From: Cyanoderma ruficeps
Lineage: Eukaryota > Chordata > Aves > Passeriformes > Timaliidae
Direction: 5' to 3'
Assembly: GCA_008694505.1 (NCBI GenBank)
Contig: VZDJ01007747.1
Location: 2,507,390-2,571,389 of the forward strand
DNA: 64,000 nucleotides
Below the pieces are notes generated by a model. It had not been told where the DNA came from, made no database searches, and worked only from the letters and a program-made list of their open reading frames with translations. This document shows, piece by piece, positions 13,701-22,209 of the stretch (position 1 is the first letter of the stretch; each line of letters opens with the position of its first letter). The position numbers were made by a program, and so were the translations under genes.

Positions 13701-16685
13701 ACCCCATGTTGCACCACAGTCTCTGGGAAACGCCGCAGAAGCAGAAGGAGCATTTCTGCCCTTTCTAATGTGTTAAAGCACTGCTCTGTTGCCTTCAGGA
13801 GCATTTCACACTGGACCCGACCAGGAAGGGTCTCAAATAATCCTTAAAAAAAGGAAAACATTTAATTTGTTGCGTCTGAATTGTAAGGATGACTGACAAA
13901 GCATAAAAGACCATCAACACCACCTTGCTATGCTGAATGAAAAGGGATTTCTGTATGCTTTTTCTGCTTTTAATACACATACCTGAAAAAAACAGACTGT
14001 TTCTTTCAGAGAAGACCAAGTAAGTATTTATTTGGGTGCAAGGAACTTGAATTGACAAGTAAGACTGCTAGTAAGTTGAGTACTCAAAATCCTAATACTT
14101 AAGTATTTGACATTTCAAGATGCTTTCATAAACTCTTCATTTATCTTTTTACTTACATTCTACTTCTACAATTAATACTTTCATTACTAAAATGTAGGTT
14201 TTTTCAATTTAAACATCCAGTGAGACACTAAAAAGAAACTCACATATTTTCCCTGTACATTTTATGTATTCACTCTGAAAAATAAACACAGCCCACAAAA
14301 AATCAAATGTTTTCTTAACTGGAATATTCTTAGAGCTTCTGAAGCACGTATTCAAACAGCAGATTATAGTCTGTCAGGTGTAAATCCTGCTTTCAAAACT
14401 GCCTGTGGTTGCCAGCAGTGCATGCCAAGCCCTTCTGGACACTATTCATTTATATATCCCTCACTACATAAATAAGACTCACTCCATTTTTACAATCATA
14501 TACTGTTCTCTGCAATCTGTAGGACAACGACTTTTAGGTCCCATTCCACTCAGTTCTTATTCAATTGCTCTTCTATGTGCTTCTTGTTCTGGCAGAGTAA
14601 TCCTACCCTTATCAGAGACAAATCAATGGGAATCAGCTTGTCATATCCCCTTGTTTTCCCAAGCCTAACACACCAAATGACGTCTCTAAGGCTGAACTGA
14701 GGGAAAAAACCAAACCCTGCAGTCCAGAGGCAAAGTTAGAAAAACTGACAATTTACTTGCCAAACTAGATAAATCAGAGGGCTTATTTTAGATTACTTCA
14801 GGATAGAATCCTTACCTCTTAAAAACTGTGTCTGCTTGTCCTGGGAGTCGTTCCTTAATGCTGATGTTATAACGCTGATCTCCCTCCATACAGCAGGCTG
14901 GTCCGGAAAACTCACAAACCTGTAACAAAGGGCAAGGAATGTACAGTGATGTCAAAATCTGTCTCAAAGACAAAATCTTTTCAATGAAAGTATGTGTTTA
15001 GGCAAAACAGAAAATAAAACCTTCATTTTCACAGTTTATTCCTAATTAATTAGACCTTTTGTGCTTAATTCATCCACACAGATTTTCAAAACACTACGTT
15101 TATTTTTTTTGGAAATCCCTACATTTGTTTGTCCAGAGAAGGGCAATGCACCTGGTGAAGGGTCTGGAGCATAAGTCATGTGAGGAGTGGCTGAGGGAAC
15201 TGGGGTTGTTTAGCCTGGAGAAAAAGAGTCTGAAGAATAACCTTATTACTCCCTACAAGACCCTGAAAGGAAACTGTAGCTAGGTGAGAGGATCAGTCTC
15301 CTCTCCCAGGCAACCAATGACAGGACAAGAAGACACGGTCTTAAGACGCACCAGGAGAGGTTTAAGTTGGACATTAGGAGGAGTTTCTTCACAGAAAAGG
15401 TAATTAGAATTGGAGTGGGCTGCCCAGGGAAGTGTTTAAGGAAAGACTGGATGTAGCACCTGGTCCATGGTCTGGCTGACAAGGTGGTGTTTAGTCATAT
15501 TCTGGACTTAATCATCTCAGAGGTCTTTCCCAAGCTGATTCTATGAATGGAGCACCTGGGATAAAGGCAGAGTTCCAGCTCTGATTACTTACATGTCATA
15601 GAGCAGCCTGCCTGCAGACGCTGTCCTTTCAGCATTCCTCTCAATTGTGTACATCTCATACTGCAGGATGCAAGAACAGAACATCAGCTTTCCCAAATAC
15701 ACTTATCAATCACATTAGTCCTTCCACCCTAAAAAACTGCCCTTGATTTGCCACAGCAGTCTGCATAACAGAAAATTAAAGGACTGCAACATTTGCTGGA
15801 GAAATTAGAAGGTGCATTTAGACTATTTCATCACACATTAATTTAGGCATAAAATTCTGCATGACAACATACTTAATATTATTAACACTAACAACATTCT
15901 AGTATCTAAAGGAGGCCAACAGAGAAGTCAGAGAAGGACTCTTCATCAGGAAGTGCTAGGACAAGTAGTAATGGGTACAAACTGAACAGGGGAACTTTAG
16001 ATTATATATCATGAAGAAATTCTCAGGTGTGAGAGTGGTGAGACACAGGAACAGGCTGCCCGGAGAAGCTGTGTGTGCCCCAGCTCTGAAGTGCTCAAGG
16101 CCAGGTTGGCTAGAGCTTGGAGCAACCTAGTCTAGTAGAAAGAGGCGGCCCTGCCCATGGAAGTGGGGTTGGACTAGCTGATCTTTAAAGTCCCTTCCAA
16201 CCTTTAACATTCCATGGCTCTGTGAACACCCCGGTTTAACTTTTACACAAACTGAAAACTTGGAATTCAAAGAGTTCTTTGACCAGGGTTAGCACCCATG
16301 CAAATGCAATGCAAGAACCCAAGCTGCCACAAAAGCCACAATCAGGAGACGTACTTTAACTAACACTAGTAGTAGCAGTAGGGAAGGGTTCTCTTTTGTT
16401 TTTTAACCGCGAAGTCACCGCAGCACCCAGCGGCCCCGCCCCTCCCCGCCCCCATTGGCCGAGCTGTCTGTCAATCAGGCAGGGCCGCAGCGCGCCGGGC
16501 GGGGGAGGGGCGCGGACACCTCGGTACCGAGCGTGTGCGACAGCGGCGGCGCTCACTTGTATGTTGAAGTCGGCGGGGTAGAGGCTCCGCGCCGTGATGA
16601 GCCAGGCCTTGGCCGCCCACAGGTCCCCCGGCACCAGCTCCCGGGCCCGCTTCACCAGGAACTCACAGTCCCCTTGCGCCGACAT
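1674..16685 (-). CDS. INTS10: Integrator complex subunit 10, 3'-truncated by the window edge (16 coding exons)
   Basis: INTS10 is a subunit of the nuclear Integrator complex, which binds the RNA polymerase II C-terminal domain, cleaves snRNA 3' ends and terminates promoter-proximal transcription; INTS10 sits in the arm with INTS13 and INTS14. Coding blocks, read 16685 to 1674, are 16685-16557, 15660-15593, 14919-14816, 13842-13703, 13194-13113, 12805-12665, 12246-12075, 11618-11449, 7972-7839, 7094-6941, 6336-6254, 5339-5187, 4018-3910, 3547-3468, 3006-2844 and 1767-1674. All junctions keep one frame and total 1976 nt (658 codons plus 2 nt). The protein starts [17 protein letters not shown] and is close to the mammalian protein throughout (e.g. 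[36 protein letters not shown]). No catalytic site is expected; the family is alpha-helical. The final exon, starting near the family's KHHTVTRG segment, was not found in 1-1673 and must lie outside. Identity is very sure; boundaries come from splice sites plus homology recalled from the human protein. Confidence 0.96.
1768..2843 (-). other. INTS10: U12-type (minor spliceosome) intron 15 of INTS10
   Basis: Read on the minus strand, the 5' splice site at 2843 is GTATCCTTT, an exact match to the U12-type consensus. The 3' end carries TCTTTAAC at 1786-1779, a close match to the U12 branch element (TTCCTTAAC), with the probable branch adenosine 12 nt from the CAG acceptor. U12 introns need this short distance and lack a long pyrimidine tract, as seen here. 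The other fifteen donors seen in this gene are ordinary U2 type. The intron also holds a short direct duplication at 2234-2272. Confidence 0.9.
2234..2272. repeat. 17-bp direct duplication in INTS10 intron 15
   Basis: The 17-mer AGCTTATTTAGTTGTCT occurs at 2234-2250 and again at 2256-2272 with 5 bases between. It is likely a replication-slippage product. Confidence 0.85.
2844..3006 (-). CDS. INTS10: INTS10 coding exon 15 (residues 574-628)
   Basis: It encodes [20 protein letters not shown] through [13 protein letters not shown] plus one base. The acceptor is CTGAAG. The donor is the minor-spliceosome type GTATCCTTT, which fixes the exon end one base into the Ser/Asn codon that follows VT. 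Confidence 0.94.
3468..3547 (-). CDS. INTS10: INTS10 coding exon 14 (residues 547-573)
   Basis: It encodes [20 protein letters not shown] then LLLACFK. The acceptor is TTGCAG and the donor GTAAGA. It ends in phase 0. Confidence 0.92.
3910..4018 (-). CDS. INTS10: INTS10 coding exon 13 (residues 511-547)
   Basis: It encodes [20 protein letters not shown] through the lysine-rich linker KVKSKFRK plus one base. The acceptor is TTTACAG and the donor GTATGG. This exon is less conserved than its neighbours. Confidence 0.9.
4959..5012. repeat. 54-bp near-perfect palindrome without spacer
   Basis: Two 27-nt arms (4959-4985 and 4986-5012) are reverse complements with a single A/G mismatch (4973 against 4998). 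The centre is TATATATATA. It lies in INTS10 intron 12, about 175 nt inside the donor. It could form a hairpin in the pre-mRNA or a cruciform in DNA. Confidence 0.95.
5187..5339 (-). CDS. INTS10: INTS10 coding exon 12 (residues 460-510)
   Basis: It encodes [20 protein letters not shown] through CHFALGEYR, a helical pair of the repeat fold. The acceptor is TCAAAG and the donor GTATGT. It is in phase 0 at both ends. Confidence 0.94.
6254..6336 (-). CDS. INTS10: INTS10 coding exon 11 (residues 432-459)
   Basis: It encodes [20 protein letters not shown] then LTDMIIYQ. The acceptor is ACACAG and the donor GTAAAA, which runs into a long A tract on the minus strand. It ends in phase 0. Confidence 0.93.
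6941..7094 (-). CDS. INTS10: INTS10 coding exon 10 (residues 381-432)
   Basis: It encodes [20 protein letters not shown] through [13 protein letters not shown] plus one base. The donor is GTAAGG. The acceptor is a tandem AAGCAG; the distal CAG is used here because it gives the family sequence TM-SSDDED, but the proximal AAG would insert one Gln. Confidence 0.93.
7839..7972 (-). CDS. INTS10: INTS10 coding exon 9 (residues 336-380)
   Basis: It encodes [20 protein letters not shown] through the basic run [16 protein letters not shown]. The KKRK cluster resembles a monopartite nuclear localisation signal. The acceptor is ATCCAG and the donor GTAATT. Confidence 0.94.
7973..11448 (-). other. INTS10: INTS10 intron 8, longest intron of the gene in the window
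   Basis: About 3.5 kb between exons 8 and 9. I see no exon, tRNA, CR1 piece or other repeat I can name. The open frames at 8325-8722 and 9710-10021 have no recognisable content. Confidence 0.6.
11449..11618 (-). CDS. INTS10: INTS10 coding exon 8 (residues 279-336)
   Basis: It encodes [20 protein letters not shown] through [12 protein letters not shown]. The acceptor is CCCTCAG and the donor GTTAGT. Confidence 0.94.
12075..12246 (-). CDS. INTS10: INTS10 coding exon 7 (residues 222-279)
   Basis: It encodes [20 protein letters not shown] through [13 protein letters not shown]. The acceptor is CCTAG and the donor GTAAGA. The serine/lysine-rich SPSKRSSQK stretch looks like a disordered, possibly phosphorylated linker (inference). 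Confidence 0.94.
12665..12805 (-). CDS. INTS10: INTS10 coding exon 6 (residues 175-222)
   Basis: It encodes [20 protein letters not shown] through [14 protein letters not shown] plus one base. The acceptor is TTTTAG and the donor GTAAGA. It is one of the most conserved blocks against the mammalian protein. Confidence 0.95.
13113..13194 (-). CDS. INTS10: INTS10 coding exon 5 (residues 148-175)
   Basis: It encodes [20 protein letters not shown] then NCFRKLF plus one base. The acceptor is ACACAG and the donor GTAAGA. Confidence 0.93.
13481..13518. repeat. 19-bp tandem duplication in INTS10 intron 4
   Basis: The unit TTTTATTTGCTTCCATTTG occurs twice head to tail (13481-13499, 13500-13518) without mismatch, which suggests a recent slippage event. 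Confidence 0.9.
13703..13842 (-). CDS. INTS10: INTS10 coding exon 4 (residues 101-147)
   Basis: It encodes [14 protein letters not shown] through the leucine-rich helix [18 protein letters not shown]. The acceptor is TTAAAG-like (TTTTTAAG) and the donor GTAAGA. It ends in phase 0. Confidence 0.94.
14816..14919 (-). CDS. INTS10: INTS10 coding exon 3 (residues 66-101)
   Basis: It encodes [20 protein letters not shown] onward to QTQFLRG. The acceptor is TTACAG and the donor GTAAGG. The first G completes the split Met codon and the last G begins a Gly codon. Confidence 0.93.
15133..15548 (+). mobile_element. CR1 LINE, 3' fragment
   Basis: The stretch matches the 3' end of avian CR1 elements: AGAAGGGCAATGC, then GGGTCTGGAGCA, GGGGTTGTTTAGCCTGGAG, GGCTGCCCAGGGAAGTG and the terminal GATTCTATGAATG. 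It is 5'-truncated, as is usual for CR1, and carries stops, so it is dead. It lies in INTS10 intron 2 in antisense orientation and ends about 45 bp from the exon 2 donor. Confidence 0.93.
15593..15660 (-). CDS. INTS10: INTS10 coding exon 2 (residues 44-66)
   Basis: It encodes [20 protein letters not shown] then YD and the first two bases of Met. The acceptor is CTGCAG at the 15661 side and the donor GTAAGT. A CR1 element ends only about 45 bp beyond the donor. Confidence 0.93.
15911..16226 (+). mobile_element. CR1 LINE, second 3' fragment
   Basis: It contains CR1 3' signatures: AATGGGTACAAACTGAACAG, GAAGAAATTCTCAGGTGTGA, ACAGGCTGCCC, CTGATCTTTAAAGTCCCTTC and a decayed ATTCCATGGCTCTGTG end. 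It sits in INTS10 intron 1 in the same orientation as the copy at 15133, but belongs to a different CR1 subfamily by sequence (inference). Confidence 0.92.
16468..16477 (-). promoter_or_regulatory. PBX/PREP composite motif
   Basis: The minus strand reads TGATTGACAG, the composite PBX-PREP/MEIS sequence, 15 bp from an inverted CCAAT box. It lies just inside INTS10 intron 1, within the CpG island. Confidence 0.55.
16557..16685 (-). CDS. INTS10: INTS10 coding exon 1 (residues 1-43)
   Basis: The exon starts with ATG at 16685 (context gcaagATGt, A at -3) and ends at a GTGAGC donor at 16556. It encodes MSAQGDCEF through PADFNIQ and ends in phase 0. The reading frame is open for about 270 nt upstream of this ATG, so the start rests on homology with the known INTS10 N-terminus and not on an upstream stop. 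Confidence 0.93.
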
Positions 16686-16729
16686 CTTGCACCCGGCGCG
16701 GCCTGGCTCCGCCCCGGCCGCCGGGCGGC

Positions 16730-16739
16730 GCGCATGCGC
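16730..16739. promoter_or_regulatory. NRF1 site
   Basis: Perfect palindrome GCGCATGCGC, the NRF1 consensus core, 45 bp upstream of the INTS10 start codon. Confidence 0.75.
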
Positions 16740-16870
16740 CACGGCGCTGCCCGAACCGGGCTCGGCCGCGCTTCCGCCCCGGCCTGGCGCGGCGCTGCGC
16801 CGAGGAGCTCGGTCGCTTGTTGACGTCTTGAAAGGGGGAAGGGACTGCCCGTCTGCTGGGCCGGACCGAG

Positions 16871-19800
16871 TTAAATCACTGATGTGAGGGGCAGTGGGCC
16901 ACTGCTTTCCTAAAGCTGGTGTTGCTGCAAGCCAAAACCCACTCTGAAAGCTCAAGGCACTGCTGCCTGGACTGGTGCTTCTTTAAAGTTCTTACAGTCC
17001 ACTACTAAAGTCACCACAAGCAGATGTGAAGGAGGAGCAGGACCTTTCACCACAGATGTGCATCCACCTTTCAGCAGCTTGGAATTGAGTCTTGCTTCTT
17101 ATCATTAGGTTTTAGTGTTAGGACGCTTGATTACAAACATAAGCCTTTATGTTACGTAGTGGGAATTCTCTGTTGCTTTCCTTGTCACTTTCTTGTGCTC
17201 CTGTGAAGTATGCTCTTTCTTTTTGATGTTGCAACAGACCTGATGCACTTTGCACTTGGGGACTTCCACTGAACAAATCCATAAAACTGCACATCTAAGA
17301 CTTAGTGCAATAATCAGTTCAGCAAATAGTTTTAACAGACTTGTAACCTCTCTTACAGGTAAAAGGCAAGGTCCTTGCTTTCCTGCTCATATGACTGTGG
17401 CCATTCCGAGAGGTGACAAAGGCACAGCAGAAAGTCAGTCCCTCATAAAACAGATGCCTCCTCTTCTCCTGCTCCAGCTAGCAAACTACAAACTGCTGTG
17501 GGATGGCGCAGCCCTGCAATCCCCTGCAAGTGCAGCAATGTTAATCACTGGCCAGTGCATAGGTCTACTCAGAGCTCTCCCCCGTGTGCCTGTGCAGATG
17601 TATACAGCCAAATTTGATTGAATAATAATAATTTAATAGTTTTGTATTGTGGGGATGAATATGGTAATAAAGTTGTGTATTCTATCTCTTTGGAAACTGC
17701 TCAGCAAGAGCTGATGGGCTGGTTGAGGTTCCCGATATGCTGCTTGTGAGAGCAGAATCAGAATGCTGCAGGAATGAAATGGATAGCAGGGGATTACCAA
17801 AAGTTCTGAAAATTAATGGATGTGTGAGCAGTGCCCTGAAAAATTGCTGGTGCAGAATCACCCCCTAAGACATCTGCTAGGCAGGGAGGTGGCAGTTTTT
17901 GAATCAGTTTCACAAGGTGTCCTGAAAGCAAGATGCTGCTGTATTTAATCCACTAGGCAAGGGGTAATATTTCCAACAGATTAGAAACACCATTTATCTT
18001 TTTTTTTCCCCTTGTGTGTGTGTCTATGGGTCCTCTGGACGCTGGATTTTTTTTTTTTAATTTCTTTTAAAGCTGTAAATAATCTGGTTGGTTGTTTTTT
18101 TTTCAAATGAAGTATCGCTGCCTCTTGCAGAGATTTGTTGAATCCTTGCCTTTGCATTCCTAATGCCCCATGTTTTTGCCAGTCCACTCAGCCCTTCCAG
18201 GCAAGGAGAAATTGAGAGTCCACTTTTGTATTGTACAAACAGCGTAACCTGACAGAAGAGAAGAAGTTTGAAGGGGACATAGACAAAGGTGGTTGAGGCT
18301 TGGAAGAGTTTAAACCTAAGAAAAGACTTACATTAAGGCTGTCCAACCCCTGGACTTACCTGGTAAAACTGTTTGCTCTGTGATCCTCAGATAGATACAA
18401 GACAGGCAGCAGGATCAGACCTGCATGGGATTGGGGCAAGTGATTCCACTAAGCAAGCAGGAAATACCACTGCTGTTTTATTTGTGGGTGGGAGGAAGAG
18501 GAGCACTGTGGTTGTTCGGAATATGGGTATTGTGTCTGCAACAGGTGACATAGGACTAGTATTTGAAGGTACTTGGAACATAAACTACAGTTTTTAGCCA
18601 AGCCGACAGTTTAGAGCCAAACTGTACTAAACTTGAACTAGTGATGTGCCTATGGCACTGCATGCTCATCTTCCATTCTAGGAGCCAAGCATGTAGGTGG
18701 TGATGGGCTATGCCTGCGACAGTCTGAAGTTTCCTCTAAACTGAAAGTGGCATTCCTGAGTTCTTGCGCAGATTGTGCTGTTTTGATTTCCACAGTGCAG
18801 GACATGCTGAATCTCAGTGTTTTAGCCAGACAATTGGAAGTGCACACAGCCTCCTTCCTGCAGGAATACAGAACTCAGCTGAAATGCCTACATGAGCCTT
18901 GTTTTTCAGGAAGAGGCTTTGTGACCTTCTATAGCAGGAAAGCGGCAGCACTGACCTCAAGGCAGTGGTGAAGGATGATTTTTCCCTGGGAAGATTGTCG
19001 TATTTCTTGAGGAAGGCCTGTGAGTAACAGAGATAATGGTTGCTGTGGATTCAGGCAGTGTAGGTGATGCAGCACAGGGGCAGGTACATGATGTGTGCAA
19101 AGGCCATATTGTAGACCTTGGTGGCAGTGCTTCAAATTCCTTCTGCACCACAAAATCGAGCCTCCATGAGCTAGGAGAGTGTTTGGAGGGTGCTAGGTTG
19201 GCACTTGGCAGCGGCAAAGGGCTTTGAATGTCATTCTCCACCTTCTACATTTCTGGGTTAGTATATTCCCAGCGGATAGCATCCATTCCTGTCTTAGTGC
19301 CATGGCTACTGTCACTTACACAGGACTGGTGTATTAACAATAAGCCCTAAGGATGCATAGGTTTTAGGTATAGGATAAAGTGATCTATGATGTGGCAGTG
19401 CAAAGGTTGGGATAACTGCTGTGCTAAATGGTGTGGGCTTGAACTGATAGCCACGCCTTAGGCCTGGGGAGCAGGAGTTGATGTGGCATGGGTAACAAGG
19501 AAGCTAAAGCTTTGCATGATACTGAAAAGATTTAAAAAGTGTCATCTTCTTAACATCTTCTGAGTGAGGCCTTGGGGAAGACAATCTGTGTTGAGCTAGC
19601 ATTGTGGTGGAGTCTACACGAAAACTAGGGATCATGCAAAAGGTTTTGTTATTTTGTAGATTTTTTTAGTCTATTCTGTGTCCTTTGCTTTGTGCAGAGG
19701 AATTTCTACAGCTGACATTAGTTATCTGGGCTTTCAGTCGCTCAGAATTCTCAGTATCTTCTTTGTTCCTTGCGGCTGAAAGACACTAAATTGAGATTGG

Positions 19801-20132
19801 ATGACTTATTGGATAGATAAGAAGGGAAAAAACAAAAGGAGATTGGGAACCCAAGAGTGGAACAGTAAGGGATGTGTGGGAACCAATACAGCCCTCTCCA
19901 TAAAGCGATATCCATTAATGACCTCATAGATAGCAATATCATTACAAATGCTTATGTTTTATGTTTTAGCCAATCTGATAGCTTCTCCCAGAATGACAGA
20001 ATGGGGATCTGTGACTCTGAAACTCCAGTTGACAGCTGAATCCAAATTATGGTTTCAAAACATTGAAGTTGGACATAGTCCACTTAATTTCTGTAATAGC
20101 CTAAGGCAGCTTTTAATAATTGACCTCATTTT
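16871..20132. other. Intergenic or upstream region, no gene recognised
   Basis: No open frame here has family resemblance (best are 123 aa at 17250-17621 on plus and 94 aa at 18957-19241 on minus). There are T-rich runs and a short GT run around 18,000-18,060. It may be upstream or first-intron DNA of CSGALNACT1. Confidence 0.5.
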
Positions 20133-20205
20133 CACAGAATCAAAATACTTTAGGTCGAAAGGGACATCAAGACATCATCTGGTCCAGCCACCTGCTCAAC
20201 ATGCA
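20133..20205 (-). mobile_element. CR1 LINE remnant (minus orientation)
   Basis: The plus strand reads CACAGAATCAAAATACTTTA then GGTCGAAAGGGACATCAAGA and CATCATCTGGTCCAGCCACC. This is the reverse complement of the CR1 3' terminus, with substitutions and a 5' truncation. Confidence 0.8.
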
Positions 20206-22049
20206 AATCAATCTTTTATTATACTAAGATAAACCAAAAATCCATTTTAAGAAAAGAGCAAATATTACCAGTTTCCTTCATCACTGCGGTTTGACAGTGA
20301 TGAATGGTGGGGAGTCTGGATTTATAGGGGGAAACATTTAGGTAATCTTATGAGCAGGTATTATTATTAGGAGATGTGTTAAAACACTTGCCTAGCTTTT
20401 AGATCTGGGAAACTGAACCAGATTGTAATTATCTTCCACACAGCACAGACAGAATTATTAATCACTCTACTCTCATATGGCCAAATCTATGCCCAGATGA
20501 CTCCAGTGACACTACAGCTGGGGCATTGGACACAGTGAGTTGTCTGGTGTTGTGAGAACACAATAAAGCAGCACACTGCTTAGTGCACAAATAGGACCTT
20601 GCATTAAATTTGCAGGGCTAAAAGCTTAGAAAATGCTGTATTTCACTTCTAAGTTGGAGGTACTTCTTGCAGGAACAGTCTGTCATTTATGGAAACACTT
20701 TTTAGGAGAGAAATTCATTTTCACCTGGAAGGATTTCAAGAGAAGCTGTTAAACCAATAATTTTTCCATATAGAAGTTCACTAAGTAGAGAAAGAACACA
20801 AATAGAGAGAATTTAACTCCTATATATACTTCGTTTCCTTCTGCTGCCTTCCCACATATTCAGGCTCATAATGTCCCCGTGGCAACTCTGAAAGATATAT
20901 AAATAGAAGAGAAATTCTAAATTAACCAGCTGCATATGTTTGTCCCCACTTTTAATTCTGCAGTCACATTGAAAAGTGCATTCCACAGTTTGTATTTTCC
21001 TTTTTCTATTCCTGTCCCTTACCAGTGCCATTCTTCCATGCAAGTTCTTTCTGTGCACATGTTGCAGGCATTTATCGCCTTGTCATTTGGAGTGGCACTC
21101 ATCTCTATAAATGTTGCTGTCTGCAACCTCTTTTTGGGAAAGCCATCATGGGTTTCCTTTGTAGGCAGTGAAGCCCAGAAGGCAGTTCAGTGGACCAGAT
21201 GCAGGTTGGAGTAGGTTGAACTGTGTTCTGAGTGCCTTTGCTTCAGTTTCCATGGCTTGTAAAAGGGATGCAGGGTGGTGCCCTCACCTGCAGAGATCTG
21301 TGTGGCAGTTTCCTGTATGTGGTGATGAATGTGGCTTTACTAATGTTTAACCAGGTTGCTCGGTGCCCTTACTTTGTTCACCATATGTACACCGGTTCAG
21401 CCTCTAAAGATGTCTTCAGTGATGGAGCCATCATTCCCGGGAGGGACAGTTCACTCACCCCATGTAGCTGCAGTCTCTGGTGGCTCTCTGAGCTCTCTGC
21501 ACTGCACGCAAAGCTAGGCAGCAGCATGTGACTACTGATTTCTTTAATCAGAGAGCACTGCTGGGACTACAACGTCCCAATGGAATTGCATTAGAGGTTT
21601 TCTCTCTAAGTACTGTGCCTTTCAGGATTGCTTTCCAACAGCACACTGAATGGTCTAAGTGGGGAAGGGGGTTTTAGCAAGCAGTCAGTCATCAATAGCA
21701 TCCTGCTCTTAAGCCAGGGTAATGATGGCTAGTTTGAGTGTGCCTGCTTTTTCCCCAAGTGTGTGCAGGTCTGCTCCCTGCATGCAGGTATGTATATGTG
21801 TGCAATTGCCTTCATCATGTGCAGCCAAGCCAGGAGAACAGTATGTTTATAGAAACTGTCCTTAAGAGCGATTGCCTCTTGAAGGAGTAGAGCCCATATA
21901 AGAGGAGTGGGACTGTCTCCAGCCAGCCCTGGGAGACGATGCTGAGAGCATATTGAAAAGCTGTCTTCAGCAAAAGCTTGCCAGTTTAACAACTCTGTTC
22001 ACTGTTCCTATTGCACAGTGGGCTCTTTGACGCAACAGAAAGAGCTGCC
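20206..22049. other. Intergenic or first-intron region, no gene recognised
   Basis: No coding exon, RNA gene or named repeat is visible. Open frames of up to 99 aa (21232-21531) look like chance. Confidence 0.5.
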
Positions 22050-22075
22050 TTTTTTTTTTTTTTTTTTTTNTTTTT
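22050..22075. repeat. Poly-T tract containing one unresolved base
   Basis: A T run from 22050 to 22075 is broken only by an N at 22070, the only ambiguous base I noticed. The true tract length is uncertain. Confidence 0.95.
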
Positions 22076-22122
22076 GCTTCCTCTTAAATCCGCCTGGCCA
22101 ATTTAAAGCTTGTGGATATTTC

Positions 22123-22137
22123 TTCCCCCTCGGGGAA
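22123..22137. promoter_or_regulatory. Palindromic TFAP2-like site
   Basis: TTCCCCCTCGGGGAA has 6-bp inverted arms and contains CCCTCGGGG, which fits the TFAP2 pattern SCCTSRGGS. A CCAAT box (GGCCAATTT) lies about 25 bp before it. Possible regulatory element; motif evidence only. Confidence 0.35.
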
Positions 22138-22209
22138 AGCTTATATGAGGATTTCTTTTTTAACAGTTCATTCCATGAAACCATTTTTTTTTTGCTTGAT
22201 TGCTGTTAG

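Larger units (their letters stand above)
16386..16870. promoter_or_regulatory. INTS10: CpG-island promoter of INTS10
   Basis: This is the only CpG island in the window, with dense CG dinucleotides against AT-rich surroundings, and it covers INTS10 exon 1. Visible motifs are an NRF1 palindrome GCGCATGCGC (16730-16739), GC boxes (16434-16442, 16444-16453), an inverted CCAAT box (16453-16458), TGATTGACAG on the minus strand (16468-16477, PBX/PREP type) and a CRE-like TGACGTCT (16821-16828). There is no clear TATA box, as expected for a housekeeping gene. The island may also fire in the opposite direction; no transcript of that kind can be shown from sequence. Confidence 0.85.

Noticed and set aside
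13583..13804. Longer minus-strand frame reading through the INTS10 exon 4 end
   Set aside because: Residues after QHG are read-through of a GTAAGA donor; the homologous sequence continues in exon 5.
16396..16887. Plus-strand open frames of 61-122 aa across the CpG island
   Set aside because: They are antisense to INTS10 exon 1 in GC-rich DNA, where stop codons are rare; composition is Arg/Pro/Ala-rich without family features.
18001..18060. GT-rich and T-rich run as a Z-DNA or microsatellite candidate
   Set aside because: Only about five GT units and homopolymer Ts; too short to claim.
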